64,000 bases of DNA from Acetivibrio clariflavus DSM 19732 (GTDB lineage Bacteria > Bacillota > Clostridia > Acetivibrionales > Acetivibrionaceae), in NCBI RefSeq assembly GCF_000237085.1, contig NC_016627.1, forward strand, positions 4,092,118-4,156,117, in the 5' to 3' direction. The first letter of the stretch is position 1; every line of letters starts with the position of its first letter. Of this stretch, positions 16,304 to 25,858 are shown in pieces. Made by a program: the position numbers and the translations under genes. A model generated the notes under the pieces. That model saw only the letters and a list, made by a program, of their open reading frames with translations. It had not been told where the DNA came from and ran no database searches.

Positions 16304-17611
16304 TTAACTCTTCACAATAAACTCCTTTCGATGGTCAACTTTATATTCTAATTCCACCGTTATCTCGTTATCAGCCGGAACATTTACAGTGAACTCAACA
16401 ATGTTCGATGATTTCTTTGAATAATCATGGGTTGTCTTAACCATTTCCCATATTCCCCAAATATAATGTTCAAAATGTACTTCGGCTGTCTCTGTTTTAT
16501 GATTTTTAATAATGTATTGATATTTGAAATGCTCAAATCCGTTTATTTTTTTCCTTTCAATTTCTTTAGAGATAAAAGAAATATCAAAAGCATTACCGAT
16601 GTTAAGAATAATATCTTCGTCCTTTGGAGTATGCTCTATTCTATCTTCACCGATAAACTCAAGAGAATTATCTGCCTCATCTGCTTTATAAAGCTTGATT
16701 ATTCCCTTTGGTAAGGGACGACCCAAGCCGCACTCCTTTTTATTCGAAAATTCAATAATAACATTTGCCTTTTTTGATTTCCGGTCAAGCTTGTAATATT
16801 TTTTATAAGGTATGCCCAAGCCGTTCAATATATTGATTTGCTTGGTTTGATTGTTTTTCAGTGTTGAAGGGCTTGCTAATGTGTACATGTGATAATCGAA
16901 GAAAGCTTTTTCCTCTACTTTAGGTGCTTCAGATTCTTCACAAAGATACACACGTTTACTTAAAACATACTTATCATCATCTTCAACTCTATTTACATCT
17001 CCTGCTATAAGTTTTATTTTAGCATTTTCAAAGGTTGCACCGCTTTGATTTTCAATTTCCGCCCAACCTGCAATGTTTAAAGTCTTCTCCAAAATCTCTA
17101 CGACATAATTTGCACTCCAATTGAATCCCTTGCTTAGATAGGAAACTTTAACATCCCCCGAGGTCGACTTCCCAATCTTCCAAACAAGAGCAGGCTTTAC
17201 AATAAGCCCTGACGGAAGGGAAGGAAGAATAATTTCAGCCTGAGTATCGATGTATATTTCCTTTGTACTATTATCCTCCAACACACACCTACCGGAAGGC
17301 TCAACCGATAAAAGCCGGCAGCTCTTTCTTTCTCCGGTTTCTCTGTCCTTTAAAAAGACTTCCTTATCAATATATTTGTTTAGAAGCTTCTTTCTATCAA
17401 CCAAATCATAATCATAATTAAATTCCAAAACATTCAAACCTTCAACCAAAAGAGAATCGGTCTCAATCTTCTGTGCCACATCAGCAAAAACTAGCTCTGT
17501 CTCTTTACATGTAAGGTTTACAGTACGGGTTTCCTTGACAGCACCAAATCCGCCATTGTAAATAGTCAAAGAAATTTCTTTTGTATCAGCTGCAGTAGTA
17601 ATTTTTTTCAT
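16304..17611 (-). CDS. DUF4139 domain protein
   Basis: The 435-residue protein begins SLTIYNGGFGAVKETRTVNL and has the conserved middle SYLSKGFNWSANYVVEI with NIAGWAEIENQSGATFENA, hallmarks of DUF4139 proteins (related to the mucoidy-inhibitor A group). There is no signal peptide, so it is cytoplasmic as written. The C-terminus is an Ig-like beta domain. Family members have no firmly known biochemical role. Confidence 0.8.
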   Translation of the reverse strand: MKKITTAADTKEISLTIYNGGFGAVKETRTVNLTCKETELVFADVAQKIETDSLLVEGLNVLEFNYDYDLVDRKKLLNKYIDKEVFLKDRETGERKSCRLLSVEPSGRCVLEDNSTKEIYIDTQAEIILPSLPSGLIVKPALVWKIGKSTSGDVKVSYLSKGFNWSANYVVEILEKTLNIAGWAEIENQSGATFENAKIKLIAGDVNRVEDDDKYVLSKRVYLCEESEAPKVEEKAFFDYHMYTLASPSTLKNNQTKQINILNGLGIPYKKYYKLDRKSKKANVIIEFSNKKECGLGRPLPKGIIKLYKADEADNSLEFIGEDRIEHTPKDEDIILNIGNAFDISFISKEIERKKINGFEHFKYQYIIKNHKTETAEVHFEHYIWGIWEMVKTTHDYSKKSSNIVEFTVNVPADNEITVELEYKVDHRKEFIVKS

Positions 17612-17681
17612 AATTCAGCACATCCTTTATGGTAAATTATATTTTTATATATCGGACTTTCTTTTCATATATAAAACAAAT

Positions 17682-17728
17682 ACTAAAAGGTCTCCGAATT
17701 TTAATTCATTTCGGAAAACCCTTTAGTA
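17682..17728 (-). terminator. mgtE terminator
   Basis: ATACTAAAAGG and CCTTTTAGTAT-type arms with an inner CCGAA/TTCGG pair form a stem-loop 27 nt beyond the mgtE stop, between mgtE and the DUF4139 gene. Confidence 0.75.
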
Positions 17729-17754
17729 TAGATTTTTGCCGTTTTTTATTCTAT

Positions 17755-19089
17755 CTATATACCCAATAACCATACAGCCGTTGAGAAATATATGGTAAGA
17801 GCCACTGCATCAACAACAGTTGTTATTAGTGGACCTGCCATAATCGCAGGATCTAGCTTACATTTTTTAGCCAGAATAGGAAGTATTCCTCCTACAATTT
17901 TTGCCAATATGACTGTAAGCAGCAAAGTTATGCTTACAGTTAAAGATACCATAAAGTCGGTTTTTTCCAAAAAATATATCCTTAAAAAGTTTACTGTAGA
18001 TAGTGCCAGCCCGACAAGACAACCCACTTGAATCTCTTTCCAAAGAACTCTAAAAGCATCCTTTAGTCTTATTTCACCTAGAGCCAAACCTCTAATAACC
18101 AGTGCCGATGACTGAGAACCAGAATTTCCTCCTGTGTCCATAATCATAGGGATAAAAGAAGCAAGCACCACAACCGTCTGCAGTACATCATCAAATTTCC
18201 TTATGATTTTTCCCGTAAAGGTTGCAGAAATCATTAAGATTAAAAGCCATATTATTCTATGCTTAGCCAGCACCAAAGCATTAGTCTTCAAATATTTTTC
18301 TTCGGATGGTTGCATAGCAGCCATCTTCTGAATATCTTCAGTGTTAGCCTGTTCAATAACATCTATAACGTCATCTATTGTCACTATTCCAACCAGCCTG
18401 CGTTCGTTATCAACCACCGGCATTGAAAGGAGGTCATACTTTTTGAACAGCGATGCCATTTTTTCCTGGTCATCATGAGTATTTATATATACAGCATCTT
18501 TTTGCATGAGATCTTTAATCAATGCCGAATCCTCGCTTAATATCAGCTTTCTGATTGATATGACACCCTCAAGTATTCTATTGTTATCGATAACATAGCA
18601 ATTATCAATTGTCTCCTTGTCTACCCCTGTTTCCTTAATGTGCTGCAATGCCTCTTTCACTGTCATTTCTTTTTTTAAGTCAACAAACTCAATGGTCATT
18701 ATACTTCCTGCAGAATTTTCAGGATAGTTCAAAAATTGGTTGATAAGTTTTCTTGTTTCTTCATCGGTGTTTTTAAGAACCTTCTTCACTATGTTTGACG
18801 GCATTTCTTCCAAAAAAGCAATAGTATCGTCAAGGAACAGTTCATCTATAATACTTTTGATTTCCTTGTCGGAAATTGATTCAACTATATATTTTTGCAG
18901 CTCATTAGGTATATAAGCAAAAACATCGGATGCTATATCTTTAGGCAGTATCCTGAATATCACTAATAGTTTTTGCCGGTCTATCTCTTCAAAAAGCTGT
19001 GCAATGTCAACAACATTCATCTCAATAAGTTCTTTTCTTATATCAGCATATTTGCCCTGTTCAATCAGCGCAAGAATTCTCTCTTTCAT
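17755..19089 (-). CDS. mgtE: Magnesium transporter MgtE
   Basis: The 444-residue protein has the MgtE N domain (about 1-125), a CBS pair (about 130-255, with MPVVDNERRLVGIVTIDD) and five membrane helices (about 280-444) containing the PMIMDTGGNSGSQSS signature of the Mg2+ pore. Family members form homodimeric Mg2+ channels gated closed by Mg2+ bound in the cytosolic domains. The start at 19089 is chosen because AAAGGAGGG lies 8 nt upstream; a frame from 19116 would read through that site. A short upstream frame ends just before this ribosome site and probably couples its translation. A degraded paralogue lies at 12386-12860. Confidence 0.93.
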   Translation of the reverse strand: MKERILALIEQGKYADIRKELIEMNVVDIAQLFEEIDRQKLLVIFRILPKDIASDVFAYIPNELQKYIVESISDKEIKSIIDELFLDDTIAFLEEMPSNIVKKVLKNTDEETRKLINQFLNYPENSAGSIMTIEFVDLKKEMTVKEALQHIKETGVDKETIDNCYVIDNNRILEGVISIRKLILSEDSALIKDLMQKDAVYINTHDDQEKMASLFKKYDLLSMPVVDNERRLVGIVTIDDVIDVIEQANTEDIQKMAAMQPSEEKYLKTNALVLAKHRIIWLLILMISATFTGKIIRKFDDVLQTVVVLASFIPMIMDTGGNSGSQSSALVIRGLALGEIRLKDAFRVLWKEIQVGCLVGLALSTVNFLRIYFLEKTDFMVSLTVSITLLLTVILAKIVGGILPILAKKCKLDPAIMAGPLITTVVDAVALTIYFSTAVWLLGI

Positions 19090-19103
19090 TTTGCAGCCCT
19101 CCT

Positions 19104-19202
19104 TTATTTGGGCCATACTATCTGAATAGTAGTTATGGCCCCAAATTTAATATTTCTTTTTTCATTAAAATAACCATAACCGGGTAAAGGTCCGGAATCC
19201 AT
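19104..19202 (-). CDS. Putative 32-residue leader peptide upstream of mgtE
   Basis: GTGGAGG lies 8 nt before an ATG that opens a 32-codon frame beginning MDSGPLPGYGYFNEKR and ending VWPK. Its TAA is followed directly by AGGAGG, the ribosome site of mgtE, so its translation would be coupled to mgtE. An early acidic, proline-containing N-terminus recalls the MgtL leader of enterobacterial mgtA, where such sequences make ribosomes fall off at low Mg2+; the sequences are not alignable, so this is analogy. Its first codons can pair with a later segment of the same RNA (see hairpin 19110-19141). Confidence 0.6.
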   Translation of the reverse strand: MDSGPLPGYGYFNEKRNIKFGAITTIQIVWPK

Positions 19203-19208
19203 AACTAC
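19110..19208 (-). promoter_or_regulatory. Alternative RNA pairings in the mgtE leader
   Basis: On the minus-strand RNA, GUAGUUAUGG (19208-19199, containing the leader start codon) is perfectly complementary to CCAUAACUAC (19138-19129). The latter overlaps GGGCCAUA (19141-19134), which pairs perfectly with UAUGGCCC (19117-19110) just upstream of the mgtE ribosome site. The two pairings exclude each other. No U-run follows, so this looks like translational control rather than a terminator. No M-box consensus was seen. Confidence 0.55.
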
Positions 19209-19441
19209 CACCTCCACTTACCTAAAAAATTTGTCAATCCTTAAAAGGCAATAGCTAAAAACAGGCACCAAAGCAATAATTAACCTAATTCCCACATATA
19301 TTTTTCATCTTAGGTTAAAATCAATGGCTTAATCTTAATCATCATATTAATTGTTTTATAAACCGACTTAAAAAAGAAATTATTGGAATTGACAATATGA
19401 AGATTCGTTTTTAAAGAAAAGCATATTTGGAAAAATAGAAT
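19203..19441. other. Upstream region of the mgtE leader
   Basis: AT-rich sequence with no convincing gene. It should contain the mgtE promoter, but no unambiguous -35/-10 pair was found. Confidence 0.4.
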
Positions 19442-19558
19442 CTAAATATAACATTTATAAACCGTTAATTGAGAAGAATAGATCTTGACAGCTGTAATTC
19501 CATTTTTCCCGCAATATATGCTTTTCTCTCCACATTCCCTACTACTGCCACATTCCAT
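19442..19558 (-). CDS. Small Cys-containing peptide, unknown
   Basis: GGAGGTGAGAAGA places a strong ribosome site 8 nt before ATG 19558. The 38-residue product opens MECGSSRECGEKSIYCGK and has Cys at 3, 9, 16 and 36. No family was recognised. It lies between the lipoprotein terminator and the mgtE leader in the same direction. It could be a metal-binding peptide or chance coding. Confidence 0.35.
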   Translation of the reverse strand: MECGSSRECGEKSIYCGKNGITAVKIYSSQLTVYKCYI

Positions 19559-19723
19559 TCTTCTCACCTCCAAAAATTCATATAAACATAAAAACTTATG
19601 TCAAATAACCTGTATTGCCAAAAGTAATAGTATCTGTCAGAATTTTATCCTTTTTTATTTTATGCTTTATACCTATAATTGTCAACCTGTTTTTAAGTAT
19701 ACCTTATATTGGTCTTATCGCAT

Positions 19724-19747
19724 AAAAAATCCCGCATAATGCGGGTT
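19724..19747 (-). terminator. Terminator after the lipoprotein gene
   Basis: Stem CCCGCA/TGCGGG with loop TAA, followed on the minus strand by ATTTTTT. It ends the transcript of the gene at 19791-20666. Confidence 0.85.
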
Positions 19748-19766
19748 TGCCTCAGTACAATCATAC

Positions 19767-19793
19767 TATAACGGAGAACCGTCCCCTGTTCTA
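19767..19793. repeat. Short palindromic element, IS1182 target type (unoccupied)
   Basis: It contains GAGAACCGTCCCCTGTTCTA, the sequence that flanks all three IS1182 copies once the 9-bp duplication GAACCGTCC is collapsed. Its right end supplies the TAG stop of the gene at 19791-20666. Confidence 0.7.
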
Positions 19794-20666
19794 TTGTTCC
19801 AATTTATGTACATATAGCTGTCCGTCCGGTGCAAGACAATCAGCAATTAACCATTTTTCATCTTTATATTTAAAATAGTGCACCTTTGTATTGGCCAGGC
19901 TTTCTTCCGTATCGGTTATTCTTCTTGGGCTATTTTCTTCGTAACCCGGAATATTGTTCACATCCATTGTTTCCATATACAAATAGGTAAATTCATCAAT
20001 ACTTTTTATATTTGCATCAAATGAACTATTCATAATATCCATTGCTCTTTTCATAAACCAATCAATTTCTGCCTCTTCTTTAGTCATATACTTGTTATCC
20101 GAAAACTTGTATTCTCCTATAATATCTTCATTATAATATATATTAATTCTTCCGTAGATAAAATGATCCCGTTTATCAAATTCTTTTATTTCGTCATAAA
20201 ACTCTTTTGCAACTTTTTCCGCATCATCTGCATTGGACAAATATATGTCCAGCAAAATATCATCAAAAGAATCATTCGGATTATAATATTCTTTCCATTC
20301 TATATCGCAGTTATATTTTTTTTTCAGATTACTAAAATCATACGCAGCTGATGCTTTCATATAATCAATGTAGTTTTTTGTGAAATTTGAGCTTTTATTT
20401 TCAATTTCTCCAAATTTAGTTCCATCCATAGAAAAGTCGCTGATATAAGACCATACAGAATACTCAAAACCATATTCCTTGTCCTTTAGAATAACATAAG
20501 ATTTACCATCTTCAACGACATAATTAAGACACTGAGCTTCCCCATAATTTTTTTTTGCATATTTTATCAGCTGCGATTTAGAAGCAACATTAGCTTTACA
20601 ACCGCATAATAAAGCTATTAAACATAAAATAAGCAATATATAAGCTCTTCTCAATGTTATCACCAT
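19791..20666 (-). CDS. Lipoprotein, unknown function
   Basis: The start at 20666 gives a signal ending in the lipobox LLCGC (MVITLRRAYILLILCLIALL then C), so the mature protein would be anchored outside the membrane. The 291-residue product is rich in charged and aromatic residues and has no recognised domain. The longer frame from 20777 would bury the signal peptide. It lies downstream of the chemotaxis receptor gene in the same direction, but a link is not shown. Confidence 0.65.
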   Translation of the reverse strand: MVITLRRAYILLILCLIALLCGCKANVASKSQLIKYAKKNYGEAQCLNYVVEDGKSYVILKDKEYGFEYSVWSYISDFSMDGTKFGEIENKSSNFTKNYIDYMKASAAYDFSNLKKKYNCDIEWKEYYNPNDSFDDILLDIYLSNADDAEKVAKEFYDEIKEFDKRDHFIYGRINIYYNEDIIGEYKFSDNKYMTKEEAEIDWFMKRAMDIMNSSFDANIKSIDEFTYLYMETMDVNNIPGYEENSPRRITDTEESLANTKVHYFKYKDEKWLIADCLAPDGQLYVHKLEQ

Positions 20667-20785
20667 TAAAATATTTATTTGAAATGTTAATATGTTACTA
20701 TCAACCATTATATTACATTTATTATCAAACAGCAATATAATCGACAGGTCAGCTACATCAATCCAACCGCAATACAAGTGTTTAA

Positions 20786-22858
20786 TTACAATTTAACCTG
20801 TGCTATCATGTTGGTCAATTTATTGGATGATTCTATATTCATCTGCATAGCGTTATTTATATCCTGTATGGCATTAACCATTCTACTATTCTGCTCAGCA
20901 ATACTAGCCGTAGCTTCTGTTGCCTGTTGTATAGTCGCAGACACGCCATTTATAGATATTGCCATACTGCCTATAGTTTCTGTAAACTCCTTTACTGTAT
21001 TTGACAGTTCACATAAAACTTCACTCAACATCGATCCGTCATTTTTGTAATTTTCCACTGCATTCAGCATTAAGCTATAATCTTTTAGAACATTTTCATT
21101 AAGGTATTTCAGAAGATTGTTTGTAGCTAAAATCAACTTATTTACTGATGCATTTATGTTCTCTGTAAATTGCTTGATTCTCTCCGCAGACCTGTTTGAA
21201 TCTTCCGACAATATCCTGATTTCCTCTGCCACAACTGCAAATCCTTTGCCATTCTCACCTGCTCTTGCTGCTTCTATGGAAGCATTCAGCGACAGCAAAT
21301 TAGTTTTCTCCGCTATCTCTAAAATTGCATCGGCCAGCATTTTAACCTGTTCTACATTTTTGGCCGACTCAACAGCCGACTCAACTTCATTTTTAGCTAT
21401 GTTCAAGACCTTCATCGTGTTATCTTTAGACTCTATAAATTGCCTGTCCAATTCAGCCGCTTTTCCCGCTATCTCGTTTGCCGTTTTTGCTCCTTCTTCC
21501 GCTCTGCCAACAAAAACAGATACTGCATTATTCAGGTCATCCACTGATTGCGATATGGATTCAGCCGTCGAACTTGTCTCTCTCATACCGGCTGACAACT
21601 CCTCTGTCGTGGCTGAAACCTCTTCCGAAAGGTTTAATAATGTATTTGCTTTCTCAAAAGTAGTATTATAGATTTTATTGTTTATAATTGACAGTTCATT
21701 TAAATTAGCCGTAAATCCCCTTAACTTATCTATAGTCTCCTTAATAGCTTTTACTATCTCACCGGCTTCATCATTTCTTTTTAAGTATTTTTCATCAATA
21801 GTTGCATTTAATTTCAAGTCAGATATATTATCTGCTATTGTCTTAGCCGCCATAATCGGTTTAGCTATACTATTCGCTATAGTAATAGAAATTAATACGC
21901 TCGCAAACAGTAACAATATGGATATGCTTAAAGTTATTCTTACAAACTTATTTTTTGCCTCAAGTATTACATCTTTATCAACTGCTATCCCTATACTCCA
22001 TTCTGCCTCATCCAACTTATCGTAAAAAAACGCCCTTTCTTTTCCATCGTAGTCCTTTATTATTCTTTGATACAACGACAAATCCCTTGTTTTTCTCAAA
22101 TTGTTCAGTTCCCCTCCCAATATATCTGCAACATTGGTTAATTTATCGGGTTTTGCTGAAAAATCGGGATTGGGATGATTAATTATATTTCCCAGTCTAT
22201 CTATTAAAAATATATATGATTTATCAATTTTATTAAGTGTACTTTCATAGTTTGTATTACTGTTTCGAGTGGCTGAAGTTTCAGTATCAACTTCATGTTG
22301 ACCAATAGAATTTACCTGTTTATTCATATCCGATATTTGCAGGTCCACTCCCAGTACTGCCCTTCTTCCGTCATTCAGAGTAACCTCTTTGGATAACGTT
22401 ATAACCATATCATTTGACATAGCATCCACATAAGGGTCGCACACATAAATTTTTCCACTATTTTCTTTTGCTTTAACATACCATTCTCTTGTTAAAGGAT
22501 TATAATCATAATCGGGTACCCAACCGGATACATCAATAAATGTTCCGTCTTCAAATGCCATGTAATAGAGATTTCCAAAGTTTACATCGCCGGTCTTTCC
22601 TAAAATTTTATAAAATGTGTCATTTTTATAATCCTCTGCCAGCATAATTCTCTCAATCATAATTTCTAAATTTTGCTTTTCTTTTAAAATCCACGTATCT
22701 ATGTCCTTAGCTTTTAGTTTTACTTCAGCCAATACCCTTTCTTGTATTGTATCCTGTAAGTATTTCGACGATATAAAATTGTTTATTGCCCACATTGCTC
22801 CGACGCAAATCATGCACATTGCTGCAGTAAGTATACTTATCTTAAATTTTATCTTCAT
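20786..22858 (-). CDS. Methyl-accepting chemotaxis protein with dCache-type sensor
   Basis: 690 residues: membrane helix about 8-30, an extracellular double-Cache-like sensor about 35-295 (with [21 protein letters not shown] and [11 protein letters not shown]), second helix about 307-330, HAMP about 330-385, and a cytoplasmic signalling domain whose hairpin tip reads [21 protein letters not shown]. It should pass ligand signals to CheA/CheW. No che genes are present here. GGAGGAATCAAA precedes the ATG. Confidence 0.92.
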   Translation of the reverse strand: MKIKFKISILTAAMCMICVGAMWAINNFISSKYLQDTIQERVLAEVKLKAKDIDTWILKEKQNLEIMIERIMLAEDYKNDTFYKILGKTGDVNFGNLYYMAFEDGTFIDVSGWVPDYDYNPLTREWYVKAKENSGKIYVCDPYVDAMSNDMVITLSKEVTLNDGRRAVLGVDLQISDMNKQVNSIGQHEVDTETSATRNSNTNYESTLNKIDKSYIFLIDRLGNIINHPNPDFSAKPDKLTNVADILGGELNNLRKTRDLSLYQRIIKDYDGKERAFFYDKLDEAEWSIGIAVDKDVILEAKNKFVRITLSISILLLFASVLISITIANSIAKPIMAAKTIADNISDLKLNATIDEKYLKRNDEAGEIVKAIKETIDKLRGFTANLNELSIINNKIYNTTFEKANTLLNLSEEVSATTEELSAGMRETSSTAESISQSVDDLNNAVSVFVGRAEEGAKTANEIAGKAAELDRQFIESKDNTMKVLNIAKNEVESAVESAKNVEQVKMLADAILEIAEKTNLLSLNASIEAARAGENGKGFAVVAEEIRILSEDSNRSAERIKQFTENINASVNKLILATNNLLKYLNENVLKDYSLMLNAVENYKNDGSMLSEVLCELSNTVKEFTETIGSMAISINGVSATIQQATEATASIAEQNSRMVNAIQDINNAMQMNIESSNKLTNMIAQVKL

Positions 22859-23278
22859 TTTGATTCCTCCATGAGCTGCTCTGTTTTTTCAATATTAACC
22901 TTCCCTTTTTATTTAAAGTTTTAGATGCTTAGGTATATTGTTAAACATCGCTATTTTTTGAATTTCTAATTGGCTTAAAGAATAATATCCTAGCAACTTA
23001 CTCAACTATAAAATTTATCGATATTGTTTAAAAATTTTTTAATAGCTTTCACAAATATAATAATTTACAAGTTATTTTACTCTTTGTTCTTCCTCATGCA
23101 CTTTTTAATTGCATTTCGCACAAGTTAAAGGTATAAAGAAGTGATAATACAAAACGAAAGGAAGGAAAACAATTAAAATCATGCAGTGGCATAAACCACC
23201 GCAGCACAGAACAGTTCTGGAAAACTTGTATTGATTGCTATTATAGAAAGCGAGATACCGCCGTTTCTTCAAAAGACC
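22859..23278. other. Gene-free stretch upstream of the chemotaxis receptor
   Basis: It should contain the receptor promoter. Two small hairpins at about 23183-23221 (GTGG/CCAC and CAGAAC/GTTCTG) may end the hydrolase transcript. No riboswitch consensus, including c-di-GMP-I, was seen. Confidence 0.4.
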
Positions 23279-24034
23279 TCATTCACTGCCTTTTGCCATC
23301 AGACAAAATTCAGCAATGGCTTGGGCGGTATCCGTCTGCTGCTGTTTAGAAGTAATCTCTGCTTCACCGTCGCCTTTTTGCGGTCCGTAGCATCCGAAAC
23401 CGGCATGATTGCCACCCTGAATAACTATTTCCGTAAAATCCGCCGGCAGATTGCTTTTATTTTTCCGATAGGATTCTTTGTTCAGTACCTCGTCTTTACT
23501 GCCATATATACTTAACACTCTAATATTGTCAGATGAAATATCGACTGTCGAATAGGCTGCCAGGAGGATCAGGCCTTCAATCTTTTCACTGTTTTTTGAA
23601 GCATAGTTTGCGGCCATGCTTCCTCCAAGCGAGTGTCCGCCTATATACCAATGAAGTATTTCTGTATTTTGAGAAATATATTTATTGGCTGCATTTATGT
23701 CAAATACAGCCAAATTAAAAGGCATTTCAGGTAAGATGCAAAGGATACCCTTTTGAGCAATTTTGATCATCAGTGGCTCATAAGCCGTATATTCAACCTT
23801 GCCGCCCGGATAAAATATCAGTGCCGTATCGGCATTGCCCGGATCAAACACAAGTGCACCATCTATATTCGATATATCTAAACTTCCGCCATATCTTTCT
23901 TCCTGAATTGCAATCTCATCCGCGTGATAATAGTTGGAGGTATAAACCAGAAATGCGCAGATTAGATTTAAAAGAAATAAAGCAAAAATTATTATAATTT
24001 TTTTTACAATCTTCCTTTTTTTATTTGTGTTCAT
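23279..24034 (-). CDS. Membrane-anchored alpha/beta hydrolase
   Basis: Start at 24034 is set by GGGAG 7 nt upstream. The 251-residue protein has an N-terminal membrane helix (about 10-32) and an alpha/beta-hydrolase domain with the nucleophile elbow GHSLGGS (about 120) and a late His in GGNHAGFGCYGP (about 220); Asp probably in SIYGSKDEVLN. This matches hydrolases of the Abhydrolase_5 type. The substrate is unknown. The catalytic domain is predicted outside the membrane. Confidence 0.82.
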   Translation of the reverse strand: MNTNKKRKIVKKIIIIFALFLLNLICAFLVYTSNYYHADEIAIQEERYGGSLDISNIDGALVFDPGNADTALIFYPGGKVEYTAYEPLMIKIAQKGILCILPEMPFNLAVFDINAANKYISQNTEILHWYIGGHSLGGSMAANYASKNSEKIEGLILLAAYSTVDISSDNIRVLSIYGSKDEVLNKESYRKNKSNLPADFTEIVIQGGNHAGFGCYGPQKGDGEAEITSKQQQTDTAQAIAEFCLMAKGSE

Positions 24035-24148
24035 AAACTTACTCCCTATTTGTGTTCTTAGGAATTGTATAAACCAGTAGCCTCCGTTTTCACACAAGGT
24101 AATAACTTGAGTCGAAATAACGTTTATTTACAATACTTTAGTCACATC

Positions 24149-25027
24149 TTACAGAGGTTTGATTGGAAGAAGCTCAATATATCCGCGTGTGCCGATAGGT
24201 TCTAGCTGAATGCGAGGATTTTCCGTATCCCACTCATATCCAATGACTGAGGGATTATATTTCCTTTCAGCTTCCCATATTTCATCGATAGCCTGTGCGT
24301 AATCTTCTTCTGCAAAAGGTTCTCCCTGAAACATCAAATATTTTGAAGCAGGAAGTTCTATGATGTCAAAACCTTCAGGAACAATGCCGTCATAGTCCAA
24401 AGGTACTTCTACTCCCTGCACATATTCGCTTGTCCCAGGTTTGCGGTAACGTTCCGGCAGCCACATACATACAGGCTCTCCACTGATGGATTTCATACTG
24501 GTCAGCAAACTCCACACATCACAGCCAACTTCTTCACAATACTCAAAATAATGAGTTGCCTTGATTCCGCGCTTAATAACTGCCTTGCGTGCAGGTTTTT
24601 CCATTACCTGAATAAATACATTTCTCACCTTTTCCATCGATTCATTTCTCCTTCCAAGATATTGAGATTTTACACTGTAAGGCTTAAACAAATAAAGGGG
24701 AACAGGATTTGCAGCATATTGCTTTGGATTACAGCCAAACTCCCTGGCAAAAGCTCTTTGATAGCCATCGACGCTGCCAAAACCCATCTCTAAAGCCACA
24801 TCGATAATACGGCAGTTTTCATCCCGCAAACGAAGTGCAGACTTGCTGAGCCGAAGTTTACGAATATATTCCGCAGGTGTCAGATTAGTCCACTTAATAA
24901 ACAGCCTCCTTGCATACCAGGGCGAGAATTGTGATGCCCTTGCCAAGTCTGCAAGAGTAATCTCTTCATTCAGATGAGCTTCGATATAATCCTGCATTCG
25001 CTGCACAGCCAGTATTTGTTCCCTCAT
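24149..25027 (-). CDS. AraC-family regulator with GyrI-like ligand domain
   Basis: Two helix-turn-helix units in residues 8-105 (ITLADLARASQFSPWYARRLF and IIDVALEMGFGSVDGYQRAF-type motifs) are followed by a GyrI-like effector domain (about 130-292) ending GYIELLPIKPL. Members of this architecture (Rob/BmrR-like) sense small hydrophobic molecules and often control efflux or detoxification. GGAGGTGGGCAA precedes the ATG. The adjacent hydrolase and methyltransferase are possible targets, not shown. Confidence 0.87.
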   Translation of the reverse strand: MREQILAVQRMQDYIEAHLNEEITLADLARASQFSPWYARRLFIKWTNLTPAEYIRKLRLSKSALRLRDENCRIIDVALEMGFGSVDGYQRAFAREFGCNPKQYAANPVPLYLFKPYSVKSQYLGRRNESMEKVRNVFIQVMEKPARKAVIKRGIKATHYFEYCEEVGCDVWSLLTSMKSISGEPVCMWLPERYRKPGTSEYVQGVEVPLDYDGIVPEGFDIIELPASKYLMFQGEPFAEEDYAQAIDEIWEAERKYNPSVIGYEWDTENPRIQLEPIGTRGYIELLPIKPL

Positions 25028-25092
25028 TTGCCCACCTCCAACAATATAGTAGCATTTTACCTGGAAGGATATCTCGACATTTTTTGCTTTAT

Positions 25093-25842
25093 TTACTTTT
25101 CAGCAACAACAAGCATTTCAAAGTCTTCTGCAGTAAGCTTATCTTCCCTTGAAAAAGCCCCAAGTTTGGCGCCAAATATTTCAACTTTCTTAAATCCGAG
25201 GGACTTTAAAAGCCAGTTTATCTCACTCGGCATGTAATACCTTTCATTGCACACAACCTCATGCTCATTTCCATCATCATCGATGAAGGTAAGAACATCA
25301 TTATAATACCTCATAGTTATGAAATCAAAGACTTTACTTTTATTATTTGCATTTTCTTCATTTATGGCATCATCGGGATGAAACAGGGGATAAAGACCGT
25401 TAAGAGTGGTAAATATGAATTTGGCATTGTTCTTTAACGCTTTAGCAGCATTTTTCAATATTTCAAAATTCATTTCATCGGTTTCCATTAGCGGAAACGC
25501 GCCTTCACAAAGCATAATGGCAACATCAAACTGATTTTCAAAGGGCAGGTTTCTGGCATCATGTTTCAAAAAATCAATCTTCAGGTTCAACTGTTCGGCT
25601 TTCTCTCTGGCTCTTTTTAACTGGGATTCGGATAAATCAATACCTGTGACAGAATAACCTCTTTTTGTGAGTTCTATGGTATGTCTTCCGGTTCCGCAGC
25701 CAATGTCAATAATCTTTAAAGACTTGTCATAATTAATCTCTTTCTCGATAAAATCGCATTCACCTTTTGTTCCCTGAGTAAAAGGTTCTTTATCATACTG
25801 TTTTCCATAATTCTCGAATAATTTTTCGTACCATTGCTTCAT
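25093..25842 (-). CDS. Class I SAM-dependent methyltransferase
   Basis: 249 residues with the SAM-binding glycine motif IIDIGCGTGRHT (about 45-56), acidic motif VTGIDLSESQL and a later FDVAIMLCEGAFPLM. The architecture is that of small-molecule methyltransferases of the Methyltransf_25 type. It is 16 nt downstream of the DUF3784-like gene, suggesting co-transcription. The substrate is unknown. Confidence 0.85.
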   Translation of the reverse strand: MKQWYEKLFENYGKQYDKEPFTQGTKGECDFIEKEINYDKSLKIIDIGCGTGRHTIELTKRGYSVTGIDLSESQLKRAREKAEQLNLKIDFLKHDARNLPFENQFDVAIMLCEGAFPLMETDEMNFEILKNAAKALKNNAKFIFTTLNGLYPLFHPDDAINEENANNKSKVFDFITMRYYNDVLTFIDDDGNEHEVVCNERYYMPSEINWLLKSLGFKKVEIFGAKLGAFSREDKLTAEDFEMLVVAEK

Positions 25843-25858
25843 TGCCCGAAACCTCCAA

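Noticed and set aside
19110-19320. M-box (ykoK) magnesium riboswitch upstream of mgtE
   Set aside because: The conserved GTTAGGTGAGGCTCCTA-type start and the later conserved loops are absent; only a loose GGTAAGTGGAGG similarity, which is the leader's ribosome site.
22859-23230. c-di-GMP riboswitch upstream of the chemotaxis receptor
   Set aside because: No GEMM core motifs on either strand.
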